This document shows positions 46,686 to 54,902 of a stretch of DNA of 64,000 nucleotides, in pieces. Every line of letters begins with the position of its first letter. The first letter of the stretch is position 1. The stretch comes from Alistipes sp. Marseille-P5061 (GTDB lineage: Bacteria; Bacteroidota; Bacteroidia; Bacteroidales; Rikenellaceae): the NCBI RefSeq assembly GCF_900290115.1, contig NZ_LT985750.1, positions 388,750-452,749 on the forward strand. Reading direction: 5' to 3'. Below the pieces are notes generated by a model. It searched no databases and had not been told where the DNA came from. It was given only the letters and a program-made list of their open reading frames with translations. Both the position numbers and the translations under genes were made by a program.

Positions 46686-46718
46686 GGGGCCGGGATGCGT
46701 ATCCCGGCCCCTTTTTTT
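46686..46718 (+). terminator. Intrinsic terminator of nrdJ
   Basis: GGGGCCGGGAT pairs with ATCCCGGCCCC around GCGT, followed by seven T. Confidence 0.93.
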
Positions 46719-46773
46719 AGTGCCGAGACCGACTTTTTTTGCGTGCACGATATGTAAACCGCAGATTTATCGT

Positions 46774-46781
46774 TATATTTG
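46774..46781 (+). promoter_or_regulatory. -7 box (TATATTTG) of the OmpA-family gene
   Basis: A perfect TAnnTTTG, 36 bases before the ATG. The -33 element is weak (TATG about 20 bases upstream). Confidence 0.6.
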
Positions 46782-46817
46782 TAAAGAATTTTAATATTCG
46801 TTTCGGACTTAAATCAA

Positions 46818-48014
46818 ATGAGAAGCATGAAAAAACTATTCCTGACATGTGTCTTGGTTGCAACGGCTTTCGCTGCAACGGCAGGTGAGGAACCCAAGCA
46901 TCCGAGTTGGTCGGGTTTCGTCACCAACGGTTTTTGGGATAACTGGGAGGTTTCGGTCGGCCTCGGAGCCGGAACCGCCTTCACGACGGGCACCAACGCC
47001 GGAAGTTTCGGCGAACGGCTCGGTTTCGAGGGCAACGTCTCGCTGCTGAAGTGGCTCAACCCCGTGCTCGGAGTCCGCGTTCAGCTGCAGGGCGGCAAGC
47101 TCGGTAACTTCGACCCCGACCTGGGCAAGGCCAGATGGCCCTACCTGTTCGGTCACGTCGACCTGGCGGTCAACCTCTCGAACTGGATTGGCGGCTATCG
47201 CGACGACCGGGTCTACTATGCCGTCCCCTTCGTCGGCTTCGGTTACATGGTCAGCAACTTCACCGACGAGATTCAGTCGAAGTTCGCAACCTCGACGCAG
47301 GATGACTTCGCGGTGGCCTACGGCCTTCTGAACAAGTTCCGCGTATCGCCCGCCTTCGACATCAACCTCGAGCTGAAGGGCTTCATCACCCACGACCGCG
47401 TCTGCCCGGCCAAGACGTCGAGCACCGTGCTGCTCGGTCTGGGTGCCACGGCAGGTGTGACCTACCGCTTCAACCGCCGCGTCTGGGAGCGTGGTGTGCC
47501 GGGTGTGACCGAGGAGCAAGTGGAGGCCTTCCAGCGCGCCGTGGCCGACGGCAATGCCCGTCTGGAGGAGGCCAAGGCCGAGAACGAGCGTCTGAACAGC
47601 GAACTTGAGGCTGCGCGTGCCGATGCCGAGCGTGCCGACGCCGCTGCCCGTGCTGCCGAGGCGAAGGCTGCCCAAGCTGCCGCCCAGGAGCTCAATCCCA
47701 GCCCGATGTCGGTGATTTTCTACGACTACAGCATGTCGAAGCTCACCTCGAAGGAGAAGACCCGTCTGCTGCTGATGGCCGAGGTCATCAAGAACGGCCC
47801 CGAGGAGCGTGTCTACAAGATTCAGGGCCATGCCGACAAGCAGACCGGTACGCCGGCCGGCAACAAGCGTGTGGCCGAAAACCGCGCCAAGAACGTTTAC
47901 GACTTCCTGGTGGCCAACGGCGTCAACCCCAAGCAGCTGACCTACGAGGGTCTGGGTGACTCGGAGAGCCCCTATGACTTCAAGGAGGCCAACCGTTCGG
48001 TGATTATCAAGTAA
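46818..48014 (+). CDS. OmpA-family outer membrane protein
   Basis: A 398-residue protein with signal peptide ending FAATAG. Residues 25-220 look like an eight-stranded membrane barrel (alternating aromatic strands such as WEVSVGLGAGTAF and LLGLGATAGVTYRF). Then comes an Ala/Glu/Arg-rich coiled coil (about 235-285). The C-terminal OmpA domain has IQGHADKQTGTPAGNKRVAE and NRAKNVYDFLVANGV, which binds peptidoglycan. It tethers the outer membrane to the cell wall; family members are among the most abundant outer-membrane proteins in Bacteroidetes. It has its own -7 box and terminator. Confidence 0.92.
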   Translation: MRSMKKLFLTCVLVATAFAATAGEEPKHPSWSGFVTNGFWDNWEVSVGLGAGTAFTTGTNAGSFGERLGFEGNVSLLKWLNPVLGVRVQLQGGKLGNFDPDLGKARWPYLFGHVDLAVNLSNWIGGYRDDRVYYAVPFVGFGYMVSNFTDEIQSKFATSTQDDFAVAYGLLNKFRVSPAFDINLELKGFITHDRVCPAKTSSTVLLGLGATAGVTYRFNRRVWERGVPGVTEEQVEAFQRAVADGNARLEEAKAENERLNSELEAARADAERADAAARAAEAKAAQAAAQELNPSPMSVIFYDYSMSKLTSKEKTRLLLMAEVIKNGPEERVYKIQGHADKQTGTPAGNKRVAENRAKNVYDFLVANGVNPKQLTYEGLGDSESPYDFKEANRSVIIK

Positions 48015-48054
48015 CGGGCGACCGATATCCTCCCGGCGGGTTTCGTCGGGTCGG

Positions 48055-48089
48055 GCGCATTCCGCTGCAGCGGGATGCGCTCTTTTTTT
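48055..48089 (+). terminator. Intrinsic terminator of the OmpA-family gene
   Basis: GCGCAT(T)CCGCT pairs with AGCGGGATGCGC, followed by a run of seven T after one C. Confidence 0.9.
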
Positions 48090-48434
48090 GTCGCCTGTGT
48101 GCCGGCTTTCGAGAAGGGGACCGTCGGCCGGCGCCGGAAGCAGCCTGCCGGGTGGTGCCGGGCGTGTCGCCCGGCTGGGTGCAGGGGTGGGGCAGGGAGG
48201 ATGCTGTGGATGGAAGTGGCGTGTCTCCGGCTCAAGGGGTGTGTGACCCGGCAGCAGGGTGCGGGCGTTTGGACTATCTGCGGTGTCTGTGGTTTGCGGT
48301 TTGTGGTTGTTGGGATGCGGCAGAGGCGTCGGGCCTGCGATATGGGGTTGTCGGGATGCGATGGAGTAGTGGCTCTGGCCTGCGGATATGGAGATGCGTA
48401 GCGCTGTTGCTGCCGCAAATTTGAAGGAGAGCAT
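48090..48434. other. GC-rich intergenic DNA, no gene seen
   Basis: Convergent gap between the OmpA-family gene and ribH. It shows GTGTGCCGG, TGCGGTTTGTGG and similar G/T-rich pieces, but no array I can define and no family-like frame. Confidence 0.45.
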
Positions 48435-48474
48435 GAAAAAACGAGGGACCGACACGGTTGTCGGTCCCTCGTTT
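48435..48474 (-). terminator. Intrinsic terminator of ribH
   Basis: ACGAGGGACCGACA pairs exactly with TGTCGGTCCCTCGT around a four-base loop. On the minus strand six T follow. Confidence 0.93.
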
Positions 48475-48510
48475 GGGGTTGGATGGAGCGCTTCCGCACC
48501 TCCGCCCTTG

Positions 48511-49041
48511 TCAGTTGATGTTGCGGCGGTCGGGTTCGCGGTTGGGCGATGCGGCCTCCATGTCAATCTGGAGCTTCACCATCTGGATGGCGGCGGCAGC
48601 GGCCTCGTCACCCTTGTTGCCCAGACGGCCGCCGCAGCGGTCGAGTGCCTGCTGCATGTCGTTGACCGTCAGCACACCGAAGGCGATGGGCATGTTCCAC
48701 TGAATCTGGAGCTGGGTGATGCCCTGCGTTACGCCCTGGCAGATGAAGTCGAAGTGGCGCGTGTCGCCCTGCACGACGCAGCCCAGTGCGATGACGGCAT
48801 CCACGTCGGTATACTCGGCGAAGAACTGGGCGCCGAGCGAGAGCTCGAACGTGCCGGGGACATACTTGATTTGGATGTTGATGTCGGGGCAGCCGGCGCT
48901 GCGCAGCGTCCTGACGGCGCCCTCGAGCAGCGCCTCGGTCACTTCGCGGTTCCACTCGGCCACGACGATGCCGAAGCGCATGTCGGCGGCCGAAGGCAGC
49001 GGCGAATCGAACTGCGAGAGGTTGTGGTTTTTCGTTGCCAT
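48511..49041 (-). CDS. ribH: 6,7-dimethyl-8-ribityllumazine synthase
   Basis: A 176-residue protein with FGIVVAEWNREVTEALLEGA, the substrate loop VPGTFELSLGAQF, GCVVQGDTRHFDFIC with the catalytic histidine, and PIAFGVLTVNDMQQALDR. It makes the riboflavin precursor lumazine and assembles as large oligomers. The C-terminal 20 residues extend beyond the usual end and are polar. It is cotranscribed with the upstream TPR membrane protein; the gap is 15 bases. Confidence 0.96.
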   Translation of the reverse strand: MATKNHNLSQFDSPLPSAADMRFGIVVAEWNREVTEALLEGAVRTLRSAGCPDINIQIKYVPGTFELSLGAQFFAEYTDVDAVIALGCVVQGDTRHFDFICQGVTQGITQLQIQWNMPIAFGVLTVNDMQQALDRCGGRLGNKGDEAAAAAIQMVKLQIDMEAASPNREPDRRNIN

Positions 49042-49056
49042 GTGGTTGCTCCCTTG

Positions 49057-49740
49057 TTAGTTGATGCTTCCGAGGAGTTTCTCGGCCTCACGGGCCTCCA
49101 TCGACGAGGGGTAGTTGTCCAGAATGCGCTGGAAGAGTGCGGCAGCACGCTCGTTGTTGCCCTGGGCCTTCTCGGCCAGACCTGCCTTGCGCAGGTAGAG
49201 CGGAGCGGTCATGTTGTTGTCGGCTGCCTTGACGGCCTTCTCGTAGAACTTCACCGCTGCGGCATAGTTGCCCTGCTCGACGGCTACGTCGCCCTGCAGC
49301 CCGTAGTTCTGGGCGTTAATCAGCGCGCCGGGAAGACCCTTCACGGGGGAGAACTTCGCCAGATAGAGGGCTGCCTGCTCCACATCGCCGCTCTTCAGGT
49401 AGCAGATGCCGGCGTAGTGCTTGGCCAGGTTGCCCGAGGGGGTCGAGCCGTACTGGTCGATGACGTCGAGGAAACCGGCGCCGTTGGCGTCGCCGTTCAG
49501 GGCCAGCTCATAGTCGGGGTTCTCGGCCTCGAAGCGGGTCTGTGCCTGGGCAATCATCTCGGCGGCCTTCTCGGCACGCGGCTGCACGATGAGGGTGCGG
49601 TATCCGAAGATGAGGGCTGCCAGGATGAGCAGTCCGAGGAAAATGTACGACATCAGTTTGCCGTTCTTCTCGAAGAAAAATTCCGTTTTGTTCATCGCCG
49701 TGCTGAGAGCTTCCTGCCCGGCGACTTGCTCCTTTGCCAT
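49057..49740 (-). CDS. Membrane-anchored tetratricopeptide protein (YfgM-like)
   Basis: A 227-residue protein with a cytoplasmic 28-residue N-terminus, one transmembrane helix (LMSYIFLGLLILAALIFGY, about 29-47) and an extracytoplasmic domain of TPR units (LAKHYAGICYLKSGDVEQAAL, YGLQGDVAVEQGNYAAAVKF, LYLRKAGLAEKAQGNNERAA). This layout matches YfgM-type ancillary proteins of the periplasmic folding machinery; the role in Bacteroidetes is not established. It precedes ribH in the same operon, an arrangement I believe is common in the order. It has a good upstream promoter. Confidence 0.82.
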   Translation of the reverse strand: MAKEQVAGQEALSTAMNKTEFFFEKNGKLMSYIFLGLLILAALIFGYRTLIVQPRAEKAAEMIAQAQTRFEAENPDYELALNGDANGAGFLDVIDQYGSTPSGNLAKHYAGICYLKSGDVEQAALYLAKFSPVKGLPGALINAQNYGLQGDVAVEQGNYAAAVKFYEKAVKAADNNMTAPLYLRKAGLAEKAQGNNERAAALFQRILDNYPSSMEAREAEKLLGSIN

Positions 49741-49785
49741 AGAAAATATCGGTGTTTTGGGTTTATAATTTCATACAGTAGGCAG

Positions 49786-49815
49786 CAAAGATACAAAACT
49801 ATTCACAAAGTACAA
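49786..49815 (-). promoter_or_regulatory. Promoter of the TPR protein-ribH operon
   Basis: On the minus strand TTG (49813-49815), 19 bases, TATCTTTG (49786-49793). The predicted leader is about 41 bases. Confidence 0.8.
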
Positions 49816-49861
49816 TGCCGTGCTCCGATTTTTTTGCCCTGTGCGGCGTGCCGAAGTGGGC

Positions 49862-50533
49862 CTATTTCAGTGCCGAACGCAGCCGTCCGAGCGTGCGGCG
49901 CGTCATCACCCGCGTGTTGAGGAACGAGACGATGTAGCCGGTGATGCAGGCGGCAATGACCGTACCCTCGCGAACCCCCTCGATGCGCCCCGAGAAGAGC
50001 AGTCCGAGCACCACGGCGATGAGCACCAGCGTGATGTCAAACACCACCTTGACACGGCCGAACTCCCGCCCGTAGCGCTGTGCGGCGTATTTGACAAAGG
50101 CCTCGGCGCTCTTCATCGCCACGCGGGGCTTGAGCTCGAGCACCACGCCTACCGACTGCACGAGGCAGCCGAAGAGCAGCAGCGCCAGCGAGGCGGCGTA
50201 GCCTGCCGGAACGAGCCCTTCGGTGAGTGCCATGTTGAGGTCGATGAAGAGGGCGAAGAGGAACGAGAAGGGGAGCTGCAGCAGTATCTCGACCGTGTCG
50301 CGGCGGGTCGTGCGGCCGCGCAGCAGCCAGAACTGCCCGCCCATGAGGATGAGGTTCGTCAGAAAGGTCCACCAGCCCAGCGTGAGGGTCGTGTGCAGAC
50401 TCAGCACGTAGTTTTCGCTCGATATGGGGGTCGTCCCGAGCGACGAGCGGACGATGAGGACGATGCCGAGGGCCAGAAAGTAGAGCCCTGCGATGAAGAT
50501 GGCGTAGCGTTTGGCCAGCTGTTTCGGTTCCAT
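49862..50533 (-). CDS. YitT/YczE-like integral membrane protein (DUF6198-type)
   Basis: A 223-residue protein with about five or six predicted membrane helices, starting MEPKQLAKRYAIFIAGLYFLA. The motif VRSSLGTTPISSENYVLS after the first helix is typical of the YczE/YyaS/YitT-like group. The longer reading upstream of ATG 50533 lacks membrane character, so I exclude it. The function of the group is unknown. It is divergent from an AraC-type regulator 150 bases away, a pairing that suggests the regulator may control it. Confidence 0.75.
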   Translation of the reverse strand: MEPKQLAKRYAIFIAGLYFLALGIVLIVRSSLGTTPISSENYVLSLHTTLTLGWWTFLTNLILMGGQFWLLRGRTTRRDTVEILLQLPFSFLFALFIDLNMALTEGLVPAGYAASLALLLFGCLVQSVGVVLELKPRVAMKSAEAFVKYAAQRYGREFGRVKVVFDITLVLIAVVLGLLFSGRIEGVREGTVIAACITGYIVSFLNTRVMTRRTLGRLRSALK

Positions 50534-50631
50534 GGGCAGAATCTTTTTTGGGGAAGGGCCGGTCAGGACCGGTTCCAGCCTGCAAAGGTCTTGCTTTTTG
50601 GGCAAAAAGTATTGACCGTATCCGTCCTTTT

Positions 50632-50662
50632 TTTGTCAATCGGGAAATAAATCGTACCTTTA
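50632..50662 (+). promoter_or_regulatory. Promoter of the AraC-family gene
   Basis: TTG (50633-50635), 19 bases, TACCTTTA (50655-50662), one mismatch to TAnnTTTG. The leader is about 17 bases. Confidence 0.6.
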
Positions 50663-50683
50663 TAGAGTAAAACCAACCGCCCG

Positions 50684-51574
50684 ATGAGTGAATTGCGAAC
50701 CTACGATAATGCGCAGCTGCTGCATCACTGGCCTCAGCTGCCGCATCTGGACGACGAGGTTGTCTGTTTTGTGGGCAATTTTGACAACCGTCGTTATCCG
50801 CACAACGAGCGGTACTTCAACCGCGAGCTGATGCTGGTGCTGCTCACCGCGGGACACTCCGAAATCCGCCTCAACGGGCGTCCCGTATCGTTGTCGGCAG
50901 GAACCGTCCTGCTGCACGGTCCGGACTATCTGACCGACCACCGCAGTTTGTCCTCCGACCTCGAGTATATGGCGTTGTCGCTCTCCGAGTCGCTCTGGGC
51001 CGAGGAGCCGGCCCTGTCGCGCATCGTTGCGCAGCTGCTGCTCACCATGCGCCGCGACGACGACTGCACGCTCCGTTTGAGCCCCTATGCCGCCGAGCAT
51101 CTGCGCAGCGAACTCGAAGCGCTGATGTCGCTGCTCGATTCGGACCACCGCTTCCTGCGGCGCAGGGTGCAGGTCCATTGCGAGGCACTGCTGCTCGATG
51201 TGGCCGACTGGCTGTCGCACAAGACGGTGGTGCGCGAACATGTGAGCCGCCGCGACCGACTGCTGCGTGAGTTCCACGCCCTGGCGACGAAGCACTTCCG
51301 TGAGGAGCACTCCGTGGGCTTCTATGCCGACCGGCTGGCCGTGAGCCGGCAGTATCTGACGCGCGTGCTGCGGGCCGAGACGGGGCGCAGCGTGAACGAA
51401 ATCCTCAGCGAGTTGCAGCTCATGGAGGCGCGCAACCTGCTCCTCACGACGACGCTGCAGGTGGGTGAGGTGGCGGCGCAGCTGGGCTTCGGCGATGCGG
51501 CCGTCTTCTGCAAGTTTTTCCGCCGCCATGTGGGCTGCACGCCGCTCGCCTTCCGCCGCAGCCGTGGAGTCTGA
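50684..51574 (+). CDS. AraC-family transcriptional regulator
   Basis: A 296-residue protein. The N-terminal 150 residues resemble the cupin-like ligand-binding half (FNRELMLVLLTAGHSEIRLNG, GTVLLHGPDYLTDHR). The C-terminal AraC domain has two helix-turn-helices: HFREEHSVGFYADRLAVSRQ and LQVGEVAAQLGFGDAAVFCK, ending with the classic FRRHVGCTPLAFRR. It is divergent from the YitT-like membrane protein and may respond to a small molecule linked to it. Confidence 0.9.
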   Translation: MSELRTYDNAQLLHHWPQLPHLDDEVVCFVGNFDNRRYPHNERYFNRELMLVLLTAGHSEIRLNGRPVSLSAGTVLLHGPDYLTDHRSLSSDLEYMALSLSESLWAEEPALSRIVAQLLLTMRRDDDCTLRLSPYAAEHLRSELEALMSLLDSDHRFLRRRVQVHCEALLLDVADWLSHKTVVREHVSRRDRLLREFHALATKHFREEHSVGFYADRLAVSRQYLTRVLRAETGRSVNEILSELQLMEARNLLLTTTLQVGEVAAQLGFGDAAVFCKFFRRHVGCTPLAFRRSRGV

Positions 51575-51606
51575 TTGCGTCAGATTCCGTTGGCGGTTGA
51601 AATAAA

Positions 51607-51638
51607 TTTGGCGGTCCCTGCCGCTTGTCGTATCTTTG
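51607..51638 (+). promoter_or_regulatory. Promoter of recF
   Basis: TTTG (51607-51610), 20 bases, TATCTTTG (51631-51638). The leader is about 45 bases. Confidence 0.85.
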
Positions 51639-51687
51639 TACCTGAAACGGCGCGCCGGAGGCGCACCTGCATAATGTCCGATTGGCC

Positions 51688-52776
51688 ATGTATCTCAAGA
51701 GACTATCGCTGCTCAACTTCAAGAATGTTGCCCAGGAGGAGCTCCGGCTCTGCCCCGGCGTCAACTGCTTCGTGGGGGACAACGGCGCCGGCAAGACCAA
51801 CATCATGGAGGCGGTCTACTACCTCTCGATGTGCAAGTCGTCGCTCGGCATGACCGACGGTCAGAGCATCCGCCACGGCGCAGATTTCTTCGTGGTCGAG
51901 GGGAGCTACCTGACCGACGCCGGACGCACCGAGCAGGTCTCCTGCTCCTTTGCCCGCAAGGGGGGCAAGGTGCTCAAGCGCAACGGCAAGGAGTACGAGC
52001 GGTTGTCGGACCACGTGGGGCTCGTCCCCGTGGTGATTGTCTCGCCGGCCGACTCGGCGCTCATCAGCGATGCGGCCGACGAGCGGCGCCGCTACCTCAA
52101 CGGCTTCATCGCGCAGCTCGACCGCCCCTATCTGGCGGCCGTCATGCGCTACAACGCCGTGTTGGCCGAGCGCAACCGGCTGCTCAAGCACATGCCTGAC
52201 GAGACGATGCTCTCCATCTACGACCGCCAGCTCGCCGAGCACGGACGGCTCATCCATGCGCGGCGCGGCGAGTATGTCGCCCGCCTGAGGCCCTTCGTCG
52301 AGGAGTGCTACCGCCGTCTTTCGGGCGACAGCGAGCAGGTCGAGCTCACGTACCGTTCGGAGCTGAACGACCGCCCCTTCGAGGAGCTGCTGCTCGCCTC
52401 GCGCGCCCGCGACCTGGCCAACGAGTTCACCACCTCGGGTATCCACCGCGACGACCTGGTGCTCCGCATCGGCGGCTATCCGCTGCGCAAGTACGGCTCG
52501 CAGGGGCAGCAGAAGTCCTTCCTCATCGCCCTCAAGCTGGCGCAGTACGCCGTCGTGGCCGAGGCCTGCGGCGAGCGCCCCATTCTGCTGCTCGACGACC
52601 TCTTCGACAAGCTCGATGCCGGCCGCGTCGAGCAGCTCATCCGCCTGGTGTCGGAGGAGCGCTTCGGGCAGATTCTCATTTCAGACTGCAACCCGACGCG
52701 TCTGCGTACGATTCTCGACCGCGCAGGCGCAGACTATACCCTTTTCGAGGTCGAGCATGGAACCATCAAACAATGA
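51688..52776 (+). CDS. recF: DNA replication and repair protein RecF
   Basis: A 362-residue SMC-like ATPase. Walker A GDNGAGKT is at residues 30-37; the signature SQGQQKSFLIALKLAQ and Walker B PILLLDDLFDKLD are near the C-terminus. It recognises gapped DNA and, with RecO and RecR (40797), loads RecA. ATG 51688 gives the family start MYLKRLSLLNFKN. The stop codon overlaps the ATG of the DUF721 gene by ATGA, so the two are translated together. Confidence 0.96.
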   Translation: MYLKRLSLLNFKNVAQEELRLCPGVNCFVGDNGAGKTNIMEAVYYLSMCKSSLGMTDGQSIRHGADFFVVEGSYLTDAGRTEQVSCSFARKGGKVLKRNGKEYERLSDHVGLVPVVIVSPADSALISDAADERRRYLNGFIAQLDRPYLAAVMRYNAVLAERNRLLKHMPDETMLSIYDRQLAEHGRLIHARRGEYVARLRPFVEECYRRLSGDSEQVELTYRSELNDRPFEELLLASRARDLANEFTTSGIHRDDLVLRIGGYPLRKYGSQGQQKSFLIALKLAQYAVVAEACGERPILLLDDLFDKLDAGRVEQLIRLVSEERFGQILISDCNPTRLRTILDRAGADYTLFEVEHGTIKQ

Positions 52777-53063
52777 GACGGACGAAGACCATGCTGATGG
52801 GCGACCTGCTGGAGGAGTTCTTCAAGCGCCCCTACGTTGCCGCCAAGGTGGCTGAAGGCAAGCTGCCCGATACGTGGCGTGCCATCGTGGGTGAGGCGGC
52901 CGCTGCCCAGACAACCTCTCTGCGCCTGGAGCGGGGCGTGCTCTACGTCACGCTGCGCTCGAGCGTGCTGCGCTCCGAGCTGCTCTACCAGCGTGAGGCG
53001 CTGCGCGATGAAATCAACCGCCGCTCGGGGGTGGCACTCGTCCGCTCGGTGGTCGTCCGCTGA
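52773..53063 (+). CDS. DUF721-family protein
   Basis: A 96-residue protein starting MRRTKTMLMGDLLEEFFKR. Conserved DUF721 features are W(R)AIVGEAAAAQT followed by LERGVLYVTLRSSVLRSELLYQRE. The family lies next to recF or dnaA-region genes in many bacteria and is thought to bind nucleic acid; function is unsettled. It overlaps the recF stop by four bases. The hairpin at 53124 ends the operon. Confidence 0.88.
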   Translation: MRRTKTMLMGDLLEEFFKRPYVAAKVAEGKLPDTWRAIVGEAAAAQTTSLRLERGVLYVTLRSSVLRSELLYQREALRDEINRRSGVALVRSVVVR

Positions 53064-53123
53064 CCCGGGGGAGGGAGACGGGGCGTGTCCATGTTCGGTA
53101 CAGCCGCCGCGATGCTCCTTATG

Positions 53124-53164
53124 CAAAAAAAGTCCGGTGCTCCATCTGGAGCACCGGACTTTCT
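53124..53164. terminator. Bidirectional terminator between recF operon and SusCD locus
   Basis: AAAGTCCGGTGCTCCA pairs exactly with TGGAGCACCGGACTTT around a two-base loop; the minus-strand side continues with TTTT. It serves convergent transcripts. Confidence 0.93.
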
Positions 53165-53183
53165 GTCTGCTGAGTGCGGGGTG

Positions 53184-54881
53184 TTACTCGACAACCTCGA
53201 TGCGCGGGCTGTCCTTGTAGCCCGTATCCTCGGAGCTTGCCCAGCGGCACGTACCGCCGTTGGGGTTCTCCAGTGCCAGGTTGCCTCCCGTGCAGTTGGC
53301 GGCGCAGATGAAGCGGAACTGTACCTCGCCGTCGGGGATTGCACGCTTGAAGGATACGGTGGCCGATACCTCCAGGTTCGGCGTGCTGGTGGGCAGGATG
53401 TGGGTGTAGGAAATCTCCTCACCGTTGAAGGTGGCCGTCTTCAGCTCGGTAGCAGCCTTCCACGTCGTACCGTCGAGGTACTCGAGTCTCCAGTACTTCT
53501 GACCCGTACCCGAGATGCGGCTGACGCCCGAGAAGCGGACGTTGGTGCCTGCCTTGAAGTTCTTCACCGGTACGCGGAAGAGCCAGTAGTCGCCCGGCCA
53601 TGCACCCGTGATGTAGGGCTGGCCCGTACCGCCGATGAAGCGCTCGCAGTCGGGGTCGGGGTTACCCTGGCTGTCGACGTAGGTGTGCGTGTAGGAGAGG
53701 TATCCGACGCCCGTGACGGCGCGCAGGTTGTTCTCCTCGACGAACTGTTTGGTCGGCGTGGTGTAGTCGGTGCCCGAAGCTCCGTTGAAGAACCACTCCA
53801 CGGGGCTGTCCAGACCCGTCATCGGAGCGCTCGACCCGGCGCCGGTCTCCTGCGAAATCGTGATGTCGAAGGTGGCGCTCACGCCCAGCACCTCGGCCGT
53901 GCGGATGGATACCATGCCGTAGCGCATGTCGCCCGTGTTGTCGGTCGGCGTGATGGTGAGCGTGTACTCCTGGTCGGCCTCACCCGCAGCGGGCGATACG
54001 CTGTACCAGGCGTCGGCCTCCGTGGTGGCCGTCCAGTCCCAGTTGGACTTGATGGTTACCGAGAGCGGCTTGGCGCCCTGTGCGGCGAAGGGAGGCAGCG
54101 AGTTGTCCGACGTGTCGAGGTCCTCGCTCGTCACCTCAATCTTCGGGCGAATCGTCTGCAGGATGTCGATGCGGTTGGTCGTCGACTTGTACTCGCCTAC
54201 GCCCTCGAAGGTGATGGCGCAGCTGCGCTCGAGCTCGGTCGGCTGCTCGGGATAGGCCGCAACCTCGAGCTTGAAGGTGCCGTTGCCCGTCTCGGTGAGC
54301 TTCGCCCAGTCGTTCTGCTCCATCGAATAGAAGAAGTCGACGTTGGCGTTCACGTTGATGTCGTAGCTCTGTGCGGCGCGTCCGGCGACAATCTCCGTCG
54401 TGGCCGTGTTGTCGACCGAGATGGTGATGTGCGGAACGTTGGCTGCCTGTACCACCGCCAGTGTAGCCTCGGTCTGGCGGCCGTCGGCGTAGCGGAATAC
54501 GACCGTCGTCGAGCGCGGCAGCGGGTTGTCGTTGTCCGTTACGCAGAAGCGTACCTTGCCGTCACGCGACCCGTGGTCGGGCCAGATGAGGAGCCAGTCG
54601 GCATCCTCGGAGTTGGCCTCGACCGTCCAGTCGCAGTTCGAGCGGATGTCGTAGCGGATGAGCTCGAGCGTCGGGTCGCCGACCATGGCCTCCACGTTGA
54701 AGCCCAGTTCGGACGACGAGGTGACCATCTTGCTCGACACCACCACGTTTTCGAGTCGGAAATAGGGTGTTCCCGTCGACGTGTCGTCGTCGTTGCACGA
54801 CGCCGAGAACAGCGTTGCCAGCAGGAGCGTTGCAACGCCCGCCCCCCGGCGTATCTTGCGGAATAAATCTATGGTTTTCAT
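53184..54881 (-). CDS. BACON-domain lipoprotein (565 aa), paralogue of the gene at 60007
   Basis: A 565-residue lipoprotein with signal peptide ending FSASC. Residues 35-345 hold three BACON-like beta-sandwiches, marked by W-containing strands such as WTVEANSEDADWLLIWP and WDWTATTEADAWYSVSPAAG. The last 215 residues form a distinct domain containing GYLSYTHTYV, GTGQPYITGAWPGDYWLFRV and FRFICAANC, ending DSPRIEVV. That domain is clearly paralogous to the C-terminus of the protein at 60007. It lies 21 bases after the SusD stop, in one operon. It is probably a surface-exposed glycan-binding protein; this is inferred from neighbours. Confidence 0.8.
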   Translation of the reverse strand: MKTIDLFRKIRRGAGVATLLLATLFSASCNDDDTSTGTPYFRLENVVVSSKMVTSSSELGFNVEAMVGDPTLELIRYDIRSNCDWTVEANSEDADWLLIWPDHGSRDGKVRFCVTDNDNPLPRSTTVVFRYADGRQTEATLAVVQAANVPHITISVDNTATTEIVAGRAAQSYDINVNANVDFFYSMEQNDWAKLTETGNGTFKLEVAAYPEQPTELERSCAITFEGVGEYKSTTNRIDILQTIRPKIEVTSEDLDTSDNSLPPFAAQGAKPLSVTIKSNWDWTATTEADAWYSVSPAAGEADQEYTLTITPTDNTGDMRYGMVSIRTAEVLGVSATFDITISQETGAGSSAPMTGLDSPVEWFFNGASGTDYTTPTKQFVEENNLRAVTGVGYLSYTHTYVDSQGNPDPDCERFIGGTGQPYITGAWPGDYWLFRVPVKNFKAGTNVRFSGVSRISGTGQKYWRLEYLDGTTWKAATELKTATFNGEEISYTHILPTSTPNLEVSATVSFKRAIPDGEVQFRFICAANCTGGNLALENPNGGTCRWASSEDTGYKDSPRIEVVE

Positions 54882-54902
54882 AATCGTTCTGCGGTTGAAG
54901 GA

